A stretch of 64,000 bases of DNA, taken from NCBI RefSeq assembly GCF_000801335.2, contig NZ_JSEH01000004.1, forward strand, positions 186,001 to 250,000, given 5' to 3'. Under the pieces are notes generated by a model. The model saw only the letters and a program-made list of their open reading frames with translations. It did not search any database and was not told where the DNA came from. The translations under genes were made by a program, and so were the position numbers. Numbering within the stretch: position 1 is the first letter of the stretch; each line of letters opens with the position of its first letter. The DNA is from Desulfovibrio sp. TomC (GTDB lineage Bacteria > Desulfobacterota > Desulfovibrionia > Desulfovibrionales > Desulfovibrionaceae). Shown piece by piece: positions 36,914 to 45,413 of the stretch.

Positions 36914-38173
36914 ATGGGGTTCGGTAGGCAAGTCTTCGAGTTCCTCAAGTCGGCGTCAATTGCGCACGCCAAGTGGGATATGGAAGTGTCCACGTCCATC
37001 ATCCAGAATCGCAAAAAACTTCTTATCCTCTTCATCTTGGCGCTGCCCATCCTGGCCGTAACCTGCGTCGAAGCCAACGACTTTATCGGCAGCAAGACGG
37101 CTTACGGCCCGGCGTTTTATTCCACCAATATTTTCCTGGTCTCCATCGCCGTCGGCCTGGCCGCCGGCCTGATCACCGGCTGCATCGGCGCAGGCGGCGG
37201 CTTCATCATCACCCCGGCCCTGATGGCTGCCGGCGTCAAAGGCATCCTGGCCGTCGGCACCGACCTCTTCCACATCTTCGCCAAGGCCATCATGGGCACG
37301 GCCGTGCACAAAAAGCTCGGCAACGTCTCGGGCAAACTGGCCATCGCCTTCCTGGTCGGGTCCGGCGGCGGCACCTTTATCGGCGGCGCCATCAACAAGG
37401 GCCTGTACAACAAGGACCCGCTGCTGTCGGAATTCTTCATCAGCTCCATCTACGCCGTGTTGCTCGGGTTCCTCGGCTTTTACGCCCTGTTTGACTTTAT
37501 CAAGGCCTCCCGCCAGGACTCCGGCAGCGACTCGCAGGGCGGCAGCCACGGCGGGCCTTCCGGCATGACCGGCATGGCTATGAAGCTGCAGAACCTCAAC
37601 ATCGCCCCCATGATCACCTTCGACGAGGACTTTGTCCCCGGCGGCAAGCGCATCTCGGGCTGGATTGTGGCCTGCGGCGGCGTCATCGTCGGTATCCTGG
37701 CCGCGCTCATGGGCGTTGGCGGCGGCTTCATCACCTTCCCCATGTTTGTTTACGTCTTCGGCGTGTCCTCCATGACCACCGTCGGCACCGACATCCTGCA
37801 GATCATCTTCACCGCCGGTCTTGGCGCCATCGCCCAGTACGCCATTTACGGCTACGTGTTCTATACCCTGGCCATGGGCATGCTGCTCGGTTCGCTCCTG
37901 GGCATCCAGGTCGGCGCGCTGACCACCAAGGTCGTCAAGGGCATCCACATCCGCGGTTTCTATGCCATGTCCATCATCGCCGGTTTCATCAACCGGGTCT
38001 CGACCCTGCCGAAAAAGTTCGTTGAACTCGAATACCTCAATATGTCCAAGGATATGGTCAACGCTATTGAATACGTTGGCAACATCGTCTTCTGGATCGT
38101 GGTGGCCCTGTTCGGCGTCTGGGTCATAAGCAAGTTCATCATGAATATCGGCGCCCTGCGCCAGGAGGGATAG
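36914..38173 (+). CDS. TauE/SafE (TSUP) family permease
   Basis: 419 aa from MGFGRQVFEFL with GGAGGGAG upstream. About 8 membrane segments in two halves, each with the TSUP pattern (GLAAGLITGCIGAGGGFIIT at about 88-107 and ALMGVGGGFITFPMFV at about 270-285), and a soluble loop at about 205-250. The N-terminal 35 residues are cytoplasmic. TSUP proteins carry sulfur oxyanions, sulfoacetate or other organic anions; in a sulfate reducer sulfate/sulfite is attractive but unproven. Expressed with the next gene (4 bp gap), probably from the sigma-54 promoter. Confidence 0.87.
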   Translation: MGFGRQVFEFLKSASIAHAKWDMEVSTSIIQNRKKLLILFILALPILAVTCVEANDFIGSKTAYGPAFYSTNIFLVSIAVGLAAGLITGCIGAGGGFIITPALMAAGVKGILAVGTDLFHIFAKAIMGTAVHKKLGNVSGKLAIAFLVGSGGGTFIGGAINKGLYNKDPLLSEFFISSIYAVLLGFLGFYALFDFIKASRQDSGSDSQGGSHGGPSGMTGMAMKLQNLNIAPMITFDEDFVPGGKRISGWIVACGGVIVGILAALMGVGGGFITFPMFVYVFGVSSMTTVGTDILQIIFTAGLGAIAQYAIYGYVFYTLAMGMLLGSLLGIQVGALTTKVVKGIHIRGFYAMSIIAGFINRVSTLPKKFVELEYLNMSKDMVNAIEYVGNIVFWIVVALFGVWVISKFIMNIGALRQEG

Positions 38174-38177
38174 AGGC

Positions 38178-38891
38178 ATGATTATCAGAGACAAAAAACT
38201 GTTCGCCAAAGGCGCTCTGCTCATGCTGAGCTTCACCGCCGTGTTCATTCTGATCTTCTCCCCAGTCTTTCCCGGCGGCGTCAATGGCCTGCATTTTTCC
38301 GATGACCTGTTTAACAAGTTATCCAAAGGCTCGTCCTACTTCATTCCCGAAGTGGTCAAATCGGTGAAGCCCTATGATGGCAAGCAGGTCGCCGTCGACG
38401 TGAAGATGAAAAGCCCTGAGGACGTCAAGACCGCCGTATTGCTGCTGGACAAGGTCGGGGCCAAGGGTGAGGCCAAGGGCGACGTCGTCACCGTGACGGC
38501 CGACCTCGGCCTCATGCTCGGCAAGGTCACGGCCGATGCCGATCTTCTCTACAAAGATGATTTCGACAAGCTCAATGCGGCGTACGGCATGGACGGCAAG
38601 GTCGCCATGAAGGGCTGGTGGACGCTGTTGAACGCCATGATCAAGCCGCTGCAGAAGAACAAATTGATCGAAGAAGCCAGCGTGGTGAACACGGTCAACC
38701 AGAAGGCTATCGAGCCGGCCTACAACTTTGCCGGCATCCCGGCCGAAAGCATCGGAACCAAGATCCCCACCGTTGCGGCCCTGCTCGTCTTCTATGTCAT
38801 TTATACCATGTGGTATGGCTATGCCATCTTCGACATGTTCGCCGGCATGGGCCTGTCCATGAGCAAGTCCAAGATCAAGAAGGAAGCCTAA
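38178..38891 (+). CDS. Membrane-anchored protein of unknown function, permease partner
   Basis: 237 aa. N-terminal membrane helix (about 12-32), a roughly 160-residue extracytoplasmic region rich in Lys and Asp, and a C-terminal membrane helix (IPTVAALLVFYVIYTMWYGY, about 196-215). No family recognised. It begins 4 bp after the TauE-type permease and ends at a strong terminator, so it is likely an accessory subunit of that transporter. Confidence 0.75.
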   Translation: MIIRDKKLFAKGALLMLSFTAVFILIFSPVFPGGVNGLHFSDDLFNKLSKGSSYFIPEVVKSVKPYDGKQVAVDVKMKSPEDVKTAVLLLDKVGAKGEAKGDVVTVTADLGLMLGKVTADADLLYKDDFDKLNAAYGMDGKVAMKGWWTLLNAMIKPLQKNKLIEEASVVNTVNQKAIEPAYNFAGIPAESIGTKIPTVAALLVFYVIYTMWYGYAIFDMFAGMGLSMSKSKIKKEA

Positions 38892-38910
38892 ACCGCTTCA
38901 GAAAACAGGA

Positions 38911-38947
38911 AACCCCGGGCCACTGCGGTGGTTCGGGGTTTTTTTGC
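38911..38947 (+). terminator. Terminator of the TauE operon
   Basis: AACCCCG and CCAC arms pair with GGTGG and CGGGGTT, followed by seven T residues. 20 bp after the stop. Confidence 0.9.
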
Positions 38948-39080
38948 TTTCAAGAACGTCGGATTGTCCAAGCCCTGGGCCTGGGCGGAACAGGCAGGCA
39001 GCCTGCGGGAACCCACCTGGTCGAAACAAGGCTGGATCAGAGGGAGGCTGGCAGCCTCTGACCCGGGCGAGGTGGAGAAA

Positions 39081-39479
39081 CTAGTCGATCAGCCCAAGCG
39101 ATTTGAGGAGATGCAACAGCATATGCTTGTCGATGGGTTTGGGCACATATGACGTGGCCCCGCCCTTGTAATACGCTTCCACCACGTTTTTGGGGTCATC
39201 CAGGGCCGTGGTCATGATGACTTTGGCCTCGGCCGCCGGGGTGATGCCCCGGCCTTTTTCCAGGGCACGGATCTGTTTCAGCGCGGTTTGGCCGTCCATC
39301 TCCGGCATCATGATGTCCATGCAGACCAGATCGTAGTGATTGTCGTCGTCCAAGGACTGTGTGAACGCCTCAACAGCCTCAAGTCCGTTGACCGCTATGT
39401 CGACTTCGCCATAAGGAGCTAAAATTTTTTGTAAAATCTTTCGACTCGTGAAGTCGTCCTCGACAACCAAAACACGCAT
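39081..39479 (-). CDS. CheY-like stand-alone response regulator
   Basis: 132 aa from MRVLVVEDDFTSRKIL, GGGAGG upstream; the frame extends upstream but without a good site. Full receiver: acidic pair Glu8-Asp9 (VVEDD), phospho-Asp55 (CMDIMMPEMDG), TTAL with the conserved Thr, and KPIDK. No output domain. It may act by protein interaction, for example in chemotaxis or a phosphorelay; no partner gene adjoins it. Confidence 0.9.
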   Translation of the reverse strand: MRVLVVEDDFTSRKILQKILAPYGEVDIAVNGLEAVEAFTQSLDDDNHYDLVCMDIMMPEMDGQTALKQIRALEKGRGITPAAEAKVIMTTALDDPKNVVEAYYKGGATSYVPKPIDKHMLLHLLKSLGLID

Positions 39480-39669
39480 GTGAGCCTCCCTGGCGCGGGT
39501 TGCGCGTCTCCGGGCTGCTTCACGGGCAGCTGATATGGAAACGTACGCGACTGTGAACCTAGGGTGAATCGGGAAAAAAGGCAATCGAACAGGCCCCCTG
39601 TTTCCTTGCCTGACACTTTAATCCCGGGTAAGTCAGACGCGATGCGCTGTCTGCGCCCTGGAGCACTCG

Positions 39670-39957
39670 ATGGGTTTGTGGAATACCTTGACTTTTTTCG
39701 CTGCGACCGTTGTGGAGCCGAGTTGGCACAAGACCTGGCCGTTTGGGCCGGGGCTGGAAGAAGGTTTTTTTTCCGTGGTCCTCAAAGGGCTGTTCATTGC
39801 CTCGATTCTCGGCGGCATGGCTTGGCTTTTGCGCTGGCTGTTCGGACCGGGCGGTCCCTTGCGGGAAAAGGAGTTCGACGAGCCGGATCCTGAAGCGCCG
39901 ACCGCTCCCGACCAGAAACCGATTGCCCATGACGCGGACAACGACCCGCATGTCTGA
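39670..39957 (+). CDS. Small membrane protein, unknown function
   Basis: 95 aa from MGLWNTLTFFAATV with GGAG upstream. One membrane segment (about 37-58, VLKGLFIASILGGMAWLLRW) and an acidic Pro/Asp-rich C-terminal tail. Overlaps the HD-domain gene by 8 nt, which supports it being a real, translated gene. No family recognised. Confidence 0.65.
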   Translation: MGLWNTLTFFAATVVEPSWHKTWPFGPGLEEGFFSVVLKGLFIASILGGMAWLLRWLFGPGGPLREKEFDEPDPEAPTAPDQKPIAHDADNDPHV

Positions 39958-40741
39958 GACCTGTGTTTCGGTCGAAACCTGGTTCGCGGCTTTTTTTGCC
40001 GGCCATGGCGTGCCGACGGCTACGGATGCCGTCCGCATGGAGCTCAAACGCTTCCACTGCGAACGGGTCAGGGACGAAGCCCTGGCCCTGGCCGGGAATC
40101 TGGGACTGTCCCAACGGCACAGGACCCTGGCCGCCGTCGCCGGACTGTGCCATGATGTCGGCCGGTTCCCGCAATACCAGCGCTACCGGACTTTCAGCGA
40201 CCGTCAAAGCGTCAACCACGCCATCCTCGGCGTTCAAACCCTCAACCGCCATGGCGCGCTGGCCGGGCTGCCCCGCCGCGACCGCACCCTGGTGCGTACC
40301 GCCATTGTCGCCCACAACCGCCACTCCCTGCCGCCGGCCCTGGCTTCGGGCGGCGACCAGGAGGCGCTCACCCTGGCGCGCATCATCCGCGACGCCGACA
40401 AACTCGACATCGTGCGGGTCATGCTCGACCACTTCAATACTCCGGGGGAAAAGGATCCAGTGGTCTTTCTCGGCCAACCCGACCTCCCCGGCCAGTACAA
40501 TCCGGTCATGCTTGAGACCGTCACCGCCGGACGCCTGGGCAGTTATGCCGATATGACCTCGCTCAACGATTTCGCCTTGCTGCTGTTGAGCTGGATTAAC
40601 GACATGGCCTTTCCCTGGACCCGGCAGCAGTTTTTTGCGCGCGGCCATGTCCAGGCGCTGTTTGCCCAATTGCCCGAACAGCCGCAGCTTGCTATCTTCA
40701 AGAAACGCTATTTTGAGTACTACGCGCCCACATCCTTCTGA
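39950..40741 (+). CDS. HD-domain metal-dependent phosphohydrolase
   Basis: 263 aa from MSETCVSVETW, overlapping the previous gene; an ATG at 39929 is also possible. The HD motif is GLCHDVGRFPQYQRY (about 62-76), followed by IVAHNRHSLP and RIIRDADKLDIVRVMLDHF (about 142-160), giving the His/Asp metal ligands. Likely hydrolyses a nucleotide or signalling phosphate; not the HD-GYP subclass. Gap to the next gene is 23 bp. Confidence 0.84.
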   Translation: MSETCVSVETWFAAFFAGHGVPTATDAVRMELKRFHCERVRDEALALAGNLGLSQRHRTLAAVAGLCHDVGRFPQYQRYRTFSDRQSVNHAILGVQTLNRHGALAGLPRRDRTLVRTAIVAHNRHSLPPALASGGDQEALTLARIIRDADKLDIVRVMLDHFNTPGEKDPVVFLGQPDLPGQYNPVMLETVTAGRLGSYADMTSLNDFALLLLSWINDMAFPWTRQQFFARGHVQALFAQLPEQPQLAIFKKRYFEYYAPTSF

Positions 40742-40764
40742 CGGGCAAGCAAGGGGCGTCCAGC

Positions 40765-41841
40765 ATGGATTTTTCGCCGATTTTGTTCGACACAGTCATC
40801 ATCGTTTCCAAAAACGAGGACAACGCCCGCCGTGACCGGCGTTCCCTGGCGTCGTTTCGTCCGCAACGGGTGGAAACATTTGCCTCGGGTGAAAAAGCCC
40901 TGGCCTTTCTTCTGGCCAATCGCGTGGACATGGTGCTCCTCGACAGCCAGCTCGACGATATGGACGCCACCCAGTTCCTGCGGCTCACCCGCCGGGACAT
41001 GCGGCTCAAAGACGTACCCGTGGTCATGGTCACAGCCCATACCAGCCGCGAGAAAGTCCTCGATGCCATTGCCCAGGGCTGCGCCGGCTACATCCTGCGC
41101 CCCTATTCCGAAGATACCTTTGCCAAGCATGTCCTGCGCGGCTGTCAGGTCGAACGGGTCACCGAAATCGAACAACAGCAAATTGCCGACGCCCGGGATA
41201 TGATCGCTGCCGGCAATTTTGACGATGCCATCGAGGCCTTTGAAGAAATCATCTCCGAACAGAACATGGCCCAGAAATACTATGATATGGGCTGCCGCTG
41301 TCTGGTGCGGCAAAAATACGGCCAAGCCATCATTGCCTTTAAAAAAGCCATCAAACTCAATGATCTTTTTGCCGAGGCCTACAAGGGACTGGCTGATGCC
41401 TACAAGGGCAAGGGCGAAATAGACGAGTTCAAGCGCTACCTGCAAAAAGCCGCCGAGGTACACGCCCAGTTCAACCGGCTGGAAGAAACCAAGGAACTCT
41501 TTATTGAGATTCTCAAATACGACGCCCTGACCCCCAATCCCTTCAATTCGCTCGGCGTCAAACTCCGCAAAAGCGGTGATCTGGCCGGAGCGCTACACGC
41601 CTATACCCAGGCCCTGACGCTGACGCCAACCGACGAGAATATCCATTTCAATATGTCCAAGGCATTTTATTTTATGGGAAATATCGAATCGGCCAAGACC
41701 AGCGTGGAACAAGCCCTGGAATGCAACCCTTCCTTTGAAGAAGGCCGAAAACTCTACCGCAAGCTCTACAACCGCGAATACCCGCGCCCGGCCACGACCG
41801 GCGCAGCACGACCACCCGTGGATTCCGTGCGCGACGACTGA
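40765..41841 (+). CDS. Receiver domain fused to TPR repeats
   Basis: 358 aa. Receiver at 1-125 (VSKNEDNARRDRR, phospho-Asp60 in MVLLDSQLDDMD, VTAHTSREKV, LRPYSED), then at least four TPR units from about 140 to 340 (FDDAIEAFEEIISEQNMAQK, YGQAIIAFKKAIKLNDLFAE, GDLAGALHAYTQALTLTPTD). Such CheY-TPR proteins are common in deltaproteobacteria as scaffolds. Follows the HD gene on the same strand with AAGGGG upstream. Confidence 0.88.
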   Translation: MDFSPILFDTVIIVSKNEDNARRDRRSLASFRPQRVETFASGEKALAFLLANRVDMVLLDSQLDDMDATQFLRLTRRDMRLKDVPVVMVTAHTSREKVLDAIAQGCAGYILRPYSEDTFAKHVLRGCQVERVTEIEQQQIADARDMIAAGNFDDAIEAFEEIISEQNMAQKYYDMGCRCLVRQKYGQAIIAFKKAIKLNDLFAEAYKGLADAYKGKGEIDEFKRYLQKAAEVHAQFNRLEETKELFIEILKYDALTPNPFNSLGVKLRKSGDLAGALHAYTQALTLTPTDENIHFNMSKAFYFMGNIESAKTSVEQALECNPSFEEGRKLYRKLYNREYPRPATTGAARPPVDSVRDD

Positions 41842-41842
41842 C

Positions 41843-41927
41843 CCTGCCGGGGCGCTGCCCCGGACCCTGCAAGGGCTCTGCCCTTGACCCGCCGGGGAGG
41901 TCACCCCCCCGGACCCCCGGATAGGGG
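41843..41927 (+). repeat. Dispersed GC-rich hairpin repeat, copy 8 (composite)
   Basis: Two stacked hairpin units: CCGGGGCGCTGCCCCGG with GACCCTGCAAGGG, then GCCGGGGAGGTCACCCCCC with GGACCCCCGG. Directly after the receiver-TPR stop. Confidence 0.65.
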
Positions 41928-42014
41928 AAGCGGGTGTGCGGATGTCGTTGAGGATGGTGGTGGCGCGTGAGAAGAAATAGGGGGCGGCCCCTGGGTTTGT
42001 TTCCCGGGCGAACC

Positions 42015-42087
42015 GGTTGTTGGAATTGGGGCCGCCGTGCTCGCCGCGCTTCGCGGGGAGTGTCGGCGGCCCTAATTCCAACCAACC
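42015..42087. repeat. Long two-level inverted repeat
   Basis: Arms 42015-42037 and 42064-42087 pair over about 22 bp (TTGGAATTGGGGCCGCCG against CGGCGGCCCTAATTCCAA), with one G-T wobble and one bulged C. The loop itself contains a second hairpin (CTCGCCGCG/CGCGGGGAG). No repeat of it elsewhere in the window. Could be a structured RNA, a strong bidirectional terminator or a small mobile remnant. Confidence 0.75.
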
Positions 42088-42186
42088 ACGCGGCATGGCC
42101 GCCAAACGCTCCCACGCCTAACAGTCTTCCGGCACTCCCGCGTCCGCAGCACCCCCTTCCAGGGACCACGCCATGCGTATCCGTTC

Positions 42187-42227
42187 GGGGGTCCGGGGGG
42201 ATGATCCCTCCGGCCGCCGGAGGCATT
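42187..42227 (-). repeat. Dispersed GC-rich hairpin repeat, copy 9
   Basis: Minus orientation: GCCTCCGGCGGCCGGAGGGA, TCATCCCCCC, GGACCCCCGAACGG. Lies 33 bp from the motB stop. Confidence 0.85.
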
Positions 42228-42259
42228 CTTTACGCTTCTCGCACGCCACTCCCACGTCG

Positions 42260-43156
42260 CTACGGGCTGACCAAAATGACGACTCTTCGATTCTTCGCCT
42301 GATTTTCCGGAAGACTGCGTCCGGCCGGGTCGGTATTGGGGGCGATGGGCTGGGTATCGGCCAGGCCTTCGACGCGCATGTGTTCGCGAGGCACGCCGTT
42401 GTCGATGAGGAAGCGGGCCACGCGACTGGCCCGGGCCGAGGAGAGTTCCCAGTTGGAGGGGTAGAGCCAGGATTCCATGGGCAGATTGTCGGTATGGCCT
42501 TCGACGGTGACCTTGTAGGGGGTGCCGGCCAGAGTGGCGGCGATGTCGCGCAACAGCGGAATCCCGCCGGCCTTGATGTCGGCGCTGGCCAGATCGAAGA
42601 AGGCTGCGCCGCGCAGGTTGAGTTCCACGCCATTGTCCCGGGGTTTGACTTCCACGGCGCCGGCGGTGATGTCGAGTTTGCTGGAGAGTTCCTTGCGGAT
42701 GTCGTCCAGGCTTTTGCGGGTCGGGCCGGTGCGTTCGGCCGCGGCTTTGTCGGCCGGTGTTTCGGGTTTGGGCTGGTCTGCGGCGGAGTCGGTTGTTTTG
42801 GGCGGCTCGGGCTGGGCCGGTTTGGCGGCCGGGAGATCGAGCGGCGGGGTGGGTTCGCTGGTCAGGGTGGTGTGGCTGATCTTGGAGCGCACCATGGGTT
42901 TTTCGGGCGGGGCCGGGGTGGTGCGGGCGACGGCCGTAGGAGACTCTCCGGGCGTCTTACGGGGGGCGGGTTTGTTTTGGACCATGGCCTGCTGCATGGA
43001 GTCGGCCACGCGCTCGTAGCGGTTGAGGTCTACATTGGAGACGGCCACGATGAGCAGGAAAAAGCAAAGCAGAAGCGTCATCATGTCGGCCAGGGAGATG
43101 GGCCAGAGGTCTTCCTCTTCCTGACGGCGTTTGCGCAGATCCGACAATTTGAGCAC
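42260..43156 (-). CDS. motB: MotB-like flagellar stator/OmpA-domain protein
   Basis: 298 aa from a GTG (VLKLSDLRKRRQEEED), with AGAGGA upstream; the ORF is open further but that part overlaps motA. One membrane helix (about 22-42) with the proton-binding Asp24 in SLADMMTLLLCFF, a Pro/Ala-rich linker (about 60-140), and an OmpA-type peptidoglycan-binding domain (about 165-298; EGHTDN, ELSSARASRVARFL). Follows motA with a 90-bp gap. Confidence 0.9.
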   Translation of the reverse strand: MLKLSDLRKRRQEEEDLWPISLADMMTLLLCFFLLIVAVSNVDLNRYERVADSMQQAMVQNKPAPRKTPGESPTAVARTTPAPPEKPMVRSKISHTTLTSEPTPPLDLPAAKPAQPEPPKTTDSAADQPKPETPADKAAAERTGPTRKSLDDIRKELSSKLDITAGAVEVKPRDNGVELNLRGAAFFDLASADIKAGGIPLLRDIAATLAGTPYKVTVEGHTDNLPMESWLYPSNWELSSARASRVARFLIDNGVPREHMRVEGLADTQPIAPNTDPAGRSLPENQAKNRRVVILVSP

Positions 43157-43245
43157 GGCGGTGTGGTCCTCTGGTTTCTGGCGGCAATCCGGCCTGCGGG
43201 GGCGGGCTGCGTCCTGTTGCCGGGCCGGGGGAGGCTCCGGCGGCT

Positions 43246-44043
43246 TTAGGCCTCGTTTTCGTTCGGGGCTTCCTGGCGGTCGATGGAGGCCCAGCGGCGC
43301 GGCGGCAGGTAGGCTTTGAGCTTGTCCAGGACGATGGCGGCCGGGGTCTTGTCCTTGATAAAAAGCGTGCCGTCCCGGATGACGCACATGAGAATGACGC
43401 GCTCCTCGATGCGCTTTTCGACCTTGATGGCAATGGGCAGGAAGATGAGGTTGGACAGCAAGATGCCATAGAGGGTGGTGGTCAGGGCCACGGCCATATG
43501 CGCGCCGAGATTGCCAAGGCCGACGCTCATGGACTGCATCATGCCGATGAGGCCGATCAGCGTGCCGATAATGCCGTAGGCCGGGGCGAGCTTGGCCATG
43601 GTTCGGTAGATGCCGGCCGAAGAGAGTTCCTGCTGGTAGGTCTGCTCGATCCGGGTTTCCAGGATTTCCTTGATTTCTTCGCGAGAGTAGCCGTCCACCA
43701 GCATCTGGATGGCGTTTTGCAGGAATTCGTTTTCGATGCCGGGCAGGGCGGTTTCCAGATGGATTTTGCCCCGGGCGCTGGCTTCGCGGGCAATGGCTAC
43801 GATTTCCTCGATATAATGGTCTGTGGGGAGTTCCTCCCGCTTGAGCGCCAGGAGGAAGGTGCTAAACACCCGCATGACTTCCTTAAGCGGGAAACAGATA
43901 AACGTGGAGGCCAGCGTCCCGCCAAGGACGATGGCCAATCCGGGGAAATTGACAAACACGCCGGCGCTGTCGGTGGAGTGGTAGGTGGCAAGGCCGAGGA
44001 TGGCGATGCCAAAGACGATGCCGATGACGGTGGCGATATTCAC
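43246..44043 (-). CDS. motA: MotA-like flagellar stator protein
   Basis: 265 aa from a GTG (MNIATVIGIVFGIAIL) that overlaps the upstream CNB gene stop by 4 nt. Four membrane helices in MotA order: about 4-22, 33-52, then a cytoplasmic domain with GYSREEIKEIL, and helices at about 152-172 (LAPAYGIIGTLIGLIGMM) and 185-205. The prolines of the third and fourth helices (KLAPAYG) are conserved. Coupled to the CNB/FliG-like gene upstream. Confidence 0.92.
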   Translation of the reverse strand: MNIATVIGIVFGIAILGLATYHSTDSAGVFVNFPGLAIVLGGTLASTFICFPLKEVMRVFSTFLLALKREELPTDHYIEEIVAIAREASARGKIHLETALPGIENEFLQNAIQMLVDGYSREEIKEILETRIEQTYQQELSSAGIYRTMAKLAPAYGIIGTLIGLIGMMQSMSVGLGNLGAHMAVALTTTLYGILLSNLIFLPIAIKVEKRIEERVILMCVIRDGTLFIKDKTPAAIVLDKLKAYLPPRRWASIDRQEAPNENEA

Positions 44044-45242
44044 GAGGCGAGTCCCTTGATGGTTTTGACGCGCTCCAGCAGTTCCTGTTCCACAGCGGCA
44101 GCCTCGTCATCGTCGAGGTTGGCCAGGGCGGCGGCTTCTTCGCGGACGACCCCGGCGATTTTCTTGGAGAGATTTTTGTAGATTTTATCGCGGGCGGCGT
44201 CCCCGGCCATGGCAGCCAGCACGGCCACTTTGTGAAATCCCAAGACGGAGAAGACTTCCTGGAGCGTGGCATTGTCCACGGCGGTGATGTCGTCAATGCG
44301 TTCGAGATCGGCGGCGGTCAGCCGTGGCCGGCGGGCCTGCCGGAAAAATTCCTGTCCCATGGCGTCGATGTAGTCGCGGCTGGCGGATTTATGGAAGAAG
44401 AAGAGCTTTTCCGGAATTTCGCCGTAGCCGATTTTCTTGATGATGATGTCGGGAGACGAGCCGGCTTCCCGGGCAAAGTCGCCAAGGTCGCAAAATTCCA
44501 GGTCCACGCCGAAGTCCTGGCGATCCCGGGCATCGCGGGACACGTTCTTGGCCACGGCCAGAAAGGTGTCCGGATCGGGCAGGCGCACCGAGCGTTCCTT
44601 GACAAACGACGGGCCGGGCTTGGTCGTGCCGAGGATGTTTTTGCGGGGGAAATTGCCCTTGACGTCGGTTATGGCCACGAGATGGAGCTTTTTGAGCCGC
44701 TCGAAGATGGCGTCGATCTCGATTTGGCTCAGAAGCACAATGTCCTTGATGGTCCGGGACAGTTCCGCATAGTCGAGCTGGGGTTTTTCGCTTCTGGAGG
44801 CGACCTGCCAGGCGAGGTGGGTGACGCGGCACACGGCCAGAAACGGATCGCCCGAGGGCCGGTCGGTGATTTGCCCCGAAAGCGCCCGGACGCGATCGGC
44901 CAGGTAGCCGGTCAGGAGCTGGACCGGACGCGGGCTTTTGAGCAGCATGGTCTGGAGCAGACGCTTATCGCAGGCCAGGGCCTCGGTGTATTCCAGGGCT
45001 TCGGCGTTGCTCCCCCGGGGATCGGCGGTAATGACGCCCATTTCCCCGACCATCTCGCCCGGTCCGCGCTCGCCCAGGCGGACCCGCTTATTATTCAAGA
45101 TGCGGTAGATGGACACCCGGCCCTTTTTGATGATGTAGGCCACATCGCTGATCTGGCCTTCCCGAAAGATGGTGGTCCCCTTGGGGAAGGTCCGGACAGC
45201 GGAATCGGTGTCGTCGTCAGAGCGGTCGATATCCTGGGCCAT
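44040..45242 (-). CDS. Cyclic-nucleotide-binding protein with FliG-C-like C-terminal domain
   Basis: 400 aa from MAQDIDRSDDD, GAGG upstream. Residues about 12-130 are a cNMP-binding domain (FPKGTTIFREGQISDVAYII, GRVSIYRI, GPGEMVGEMGVI), with a following helical region (130-215) like the Crp wing but without a clear DNA-recognition helix. The C-terminal 90 residues (about 310-398) read FliG-like: IDDITAVDNATLQEVFSVLG and GDAARDKIYKNLSKKIAGVV match the FliG pattern of D-I-x5-D-x3-L-Q and K-I-x-x-N-x-S-K. Overlaps motA by 4 nt. Function inferred as stator/switch regulation; family call for the C terminus is moderate. Confidence 0.8.
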   Translation of the reverse strand: MAQDIDRSDDDTDSAVRTFPKGTTIFREGQISDVAYIIKKGRVSIYRILNNKRVRLGERGPGEMVGEMGVITADPRGSNAEALEYTEALACDKRLLQTMLLKSPRPVQLLTGYLADRVRALSGQITDRPSGDPFLAVCRVTHLAWQVASRSEKPQLDYAELSRTIKDIVLLSQIEIDAIFERLKKLHLVAITDVKGNFPRKNILGTTKPGPSFVKERSVRLPDPDTFLAVAKNVSRDARDRQDFGVDLEFCDLGDFAREAGSSPDIIIKKIGYGEIPEKLFFFHKSASRDYIDAMGQEFFRQARRPRLTAADLERIDDITAVDNATLQEVFSVLGFHKVAVLAAMAGDAARDKIYKNLSKKIAGVVREEAAALANLDDDEAAAVEQELLERVKTIKGLAS

Positions 45243-45413
45243 GCACATCCTCGTGGTGGCGTTATTTCGCCGGTTGCGACCCACACTACGGCCAAGACCG
45301 GCTGAGTTCAAGGACTGCGGGCCGGACCGGACAATGTTTGGGCTGGCAGGTGTGTTTTACAAGAAATGGCAAAGGCGGTATATGGCTGCATCTTTTTCGA
45401 CGCGAGGTGGATT

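Larger units (their letters stand above)
41842..42259. other. Intergenic region between the receiver-TPR gene and motB
   Basis: 418 bp between convergent genes. Contains repeat copies 8 and 9 and the long hairpin at 42015-42087. No gene seen. Confidence 0.6.
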
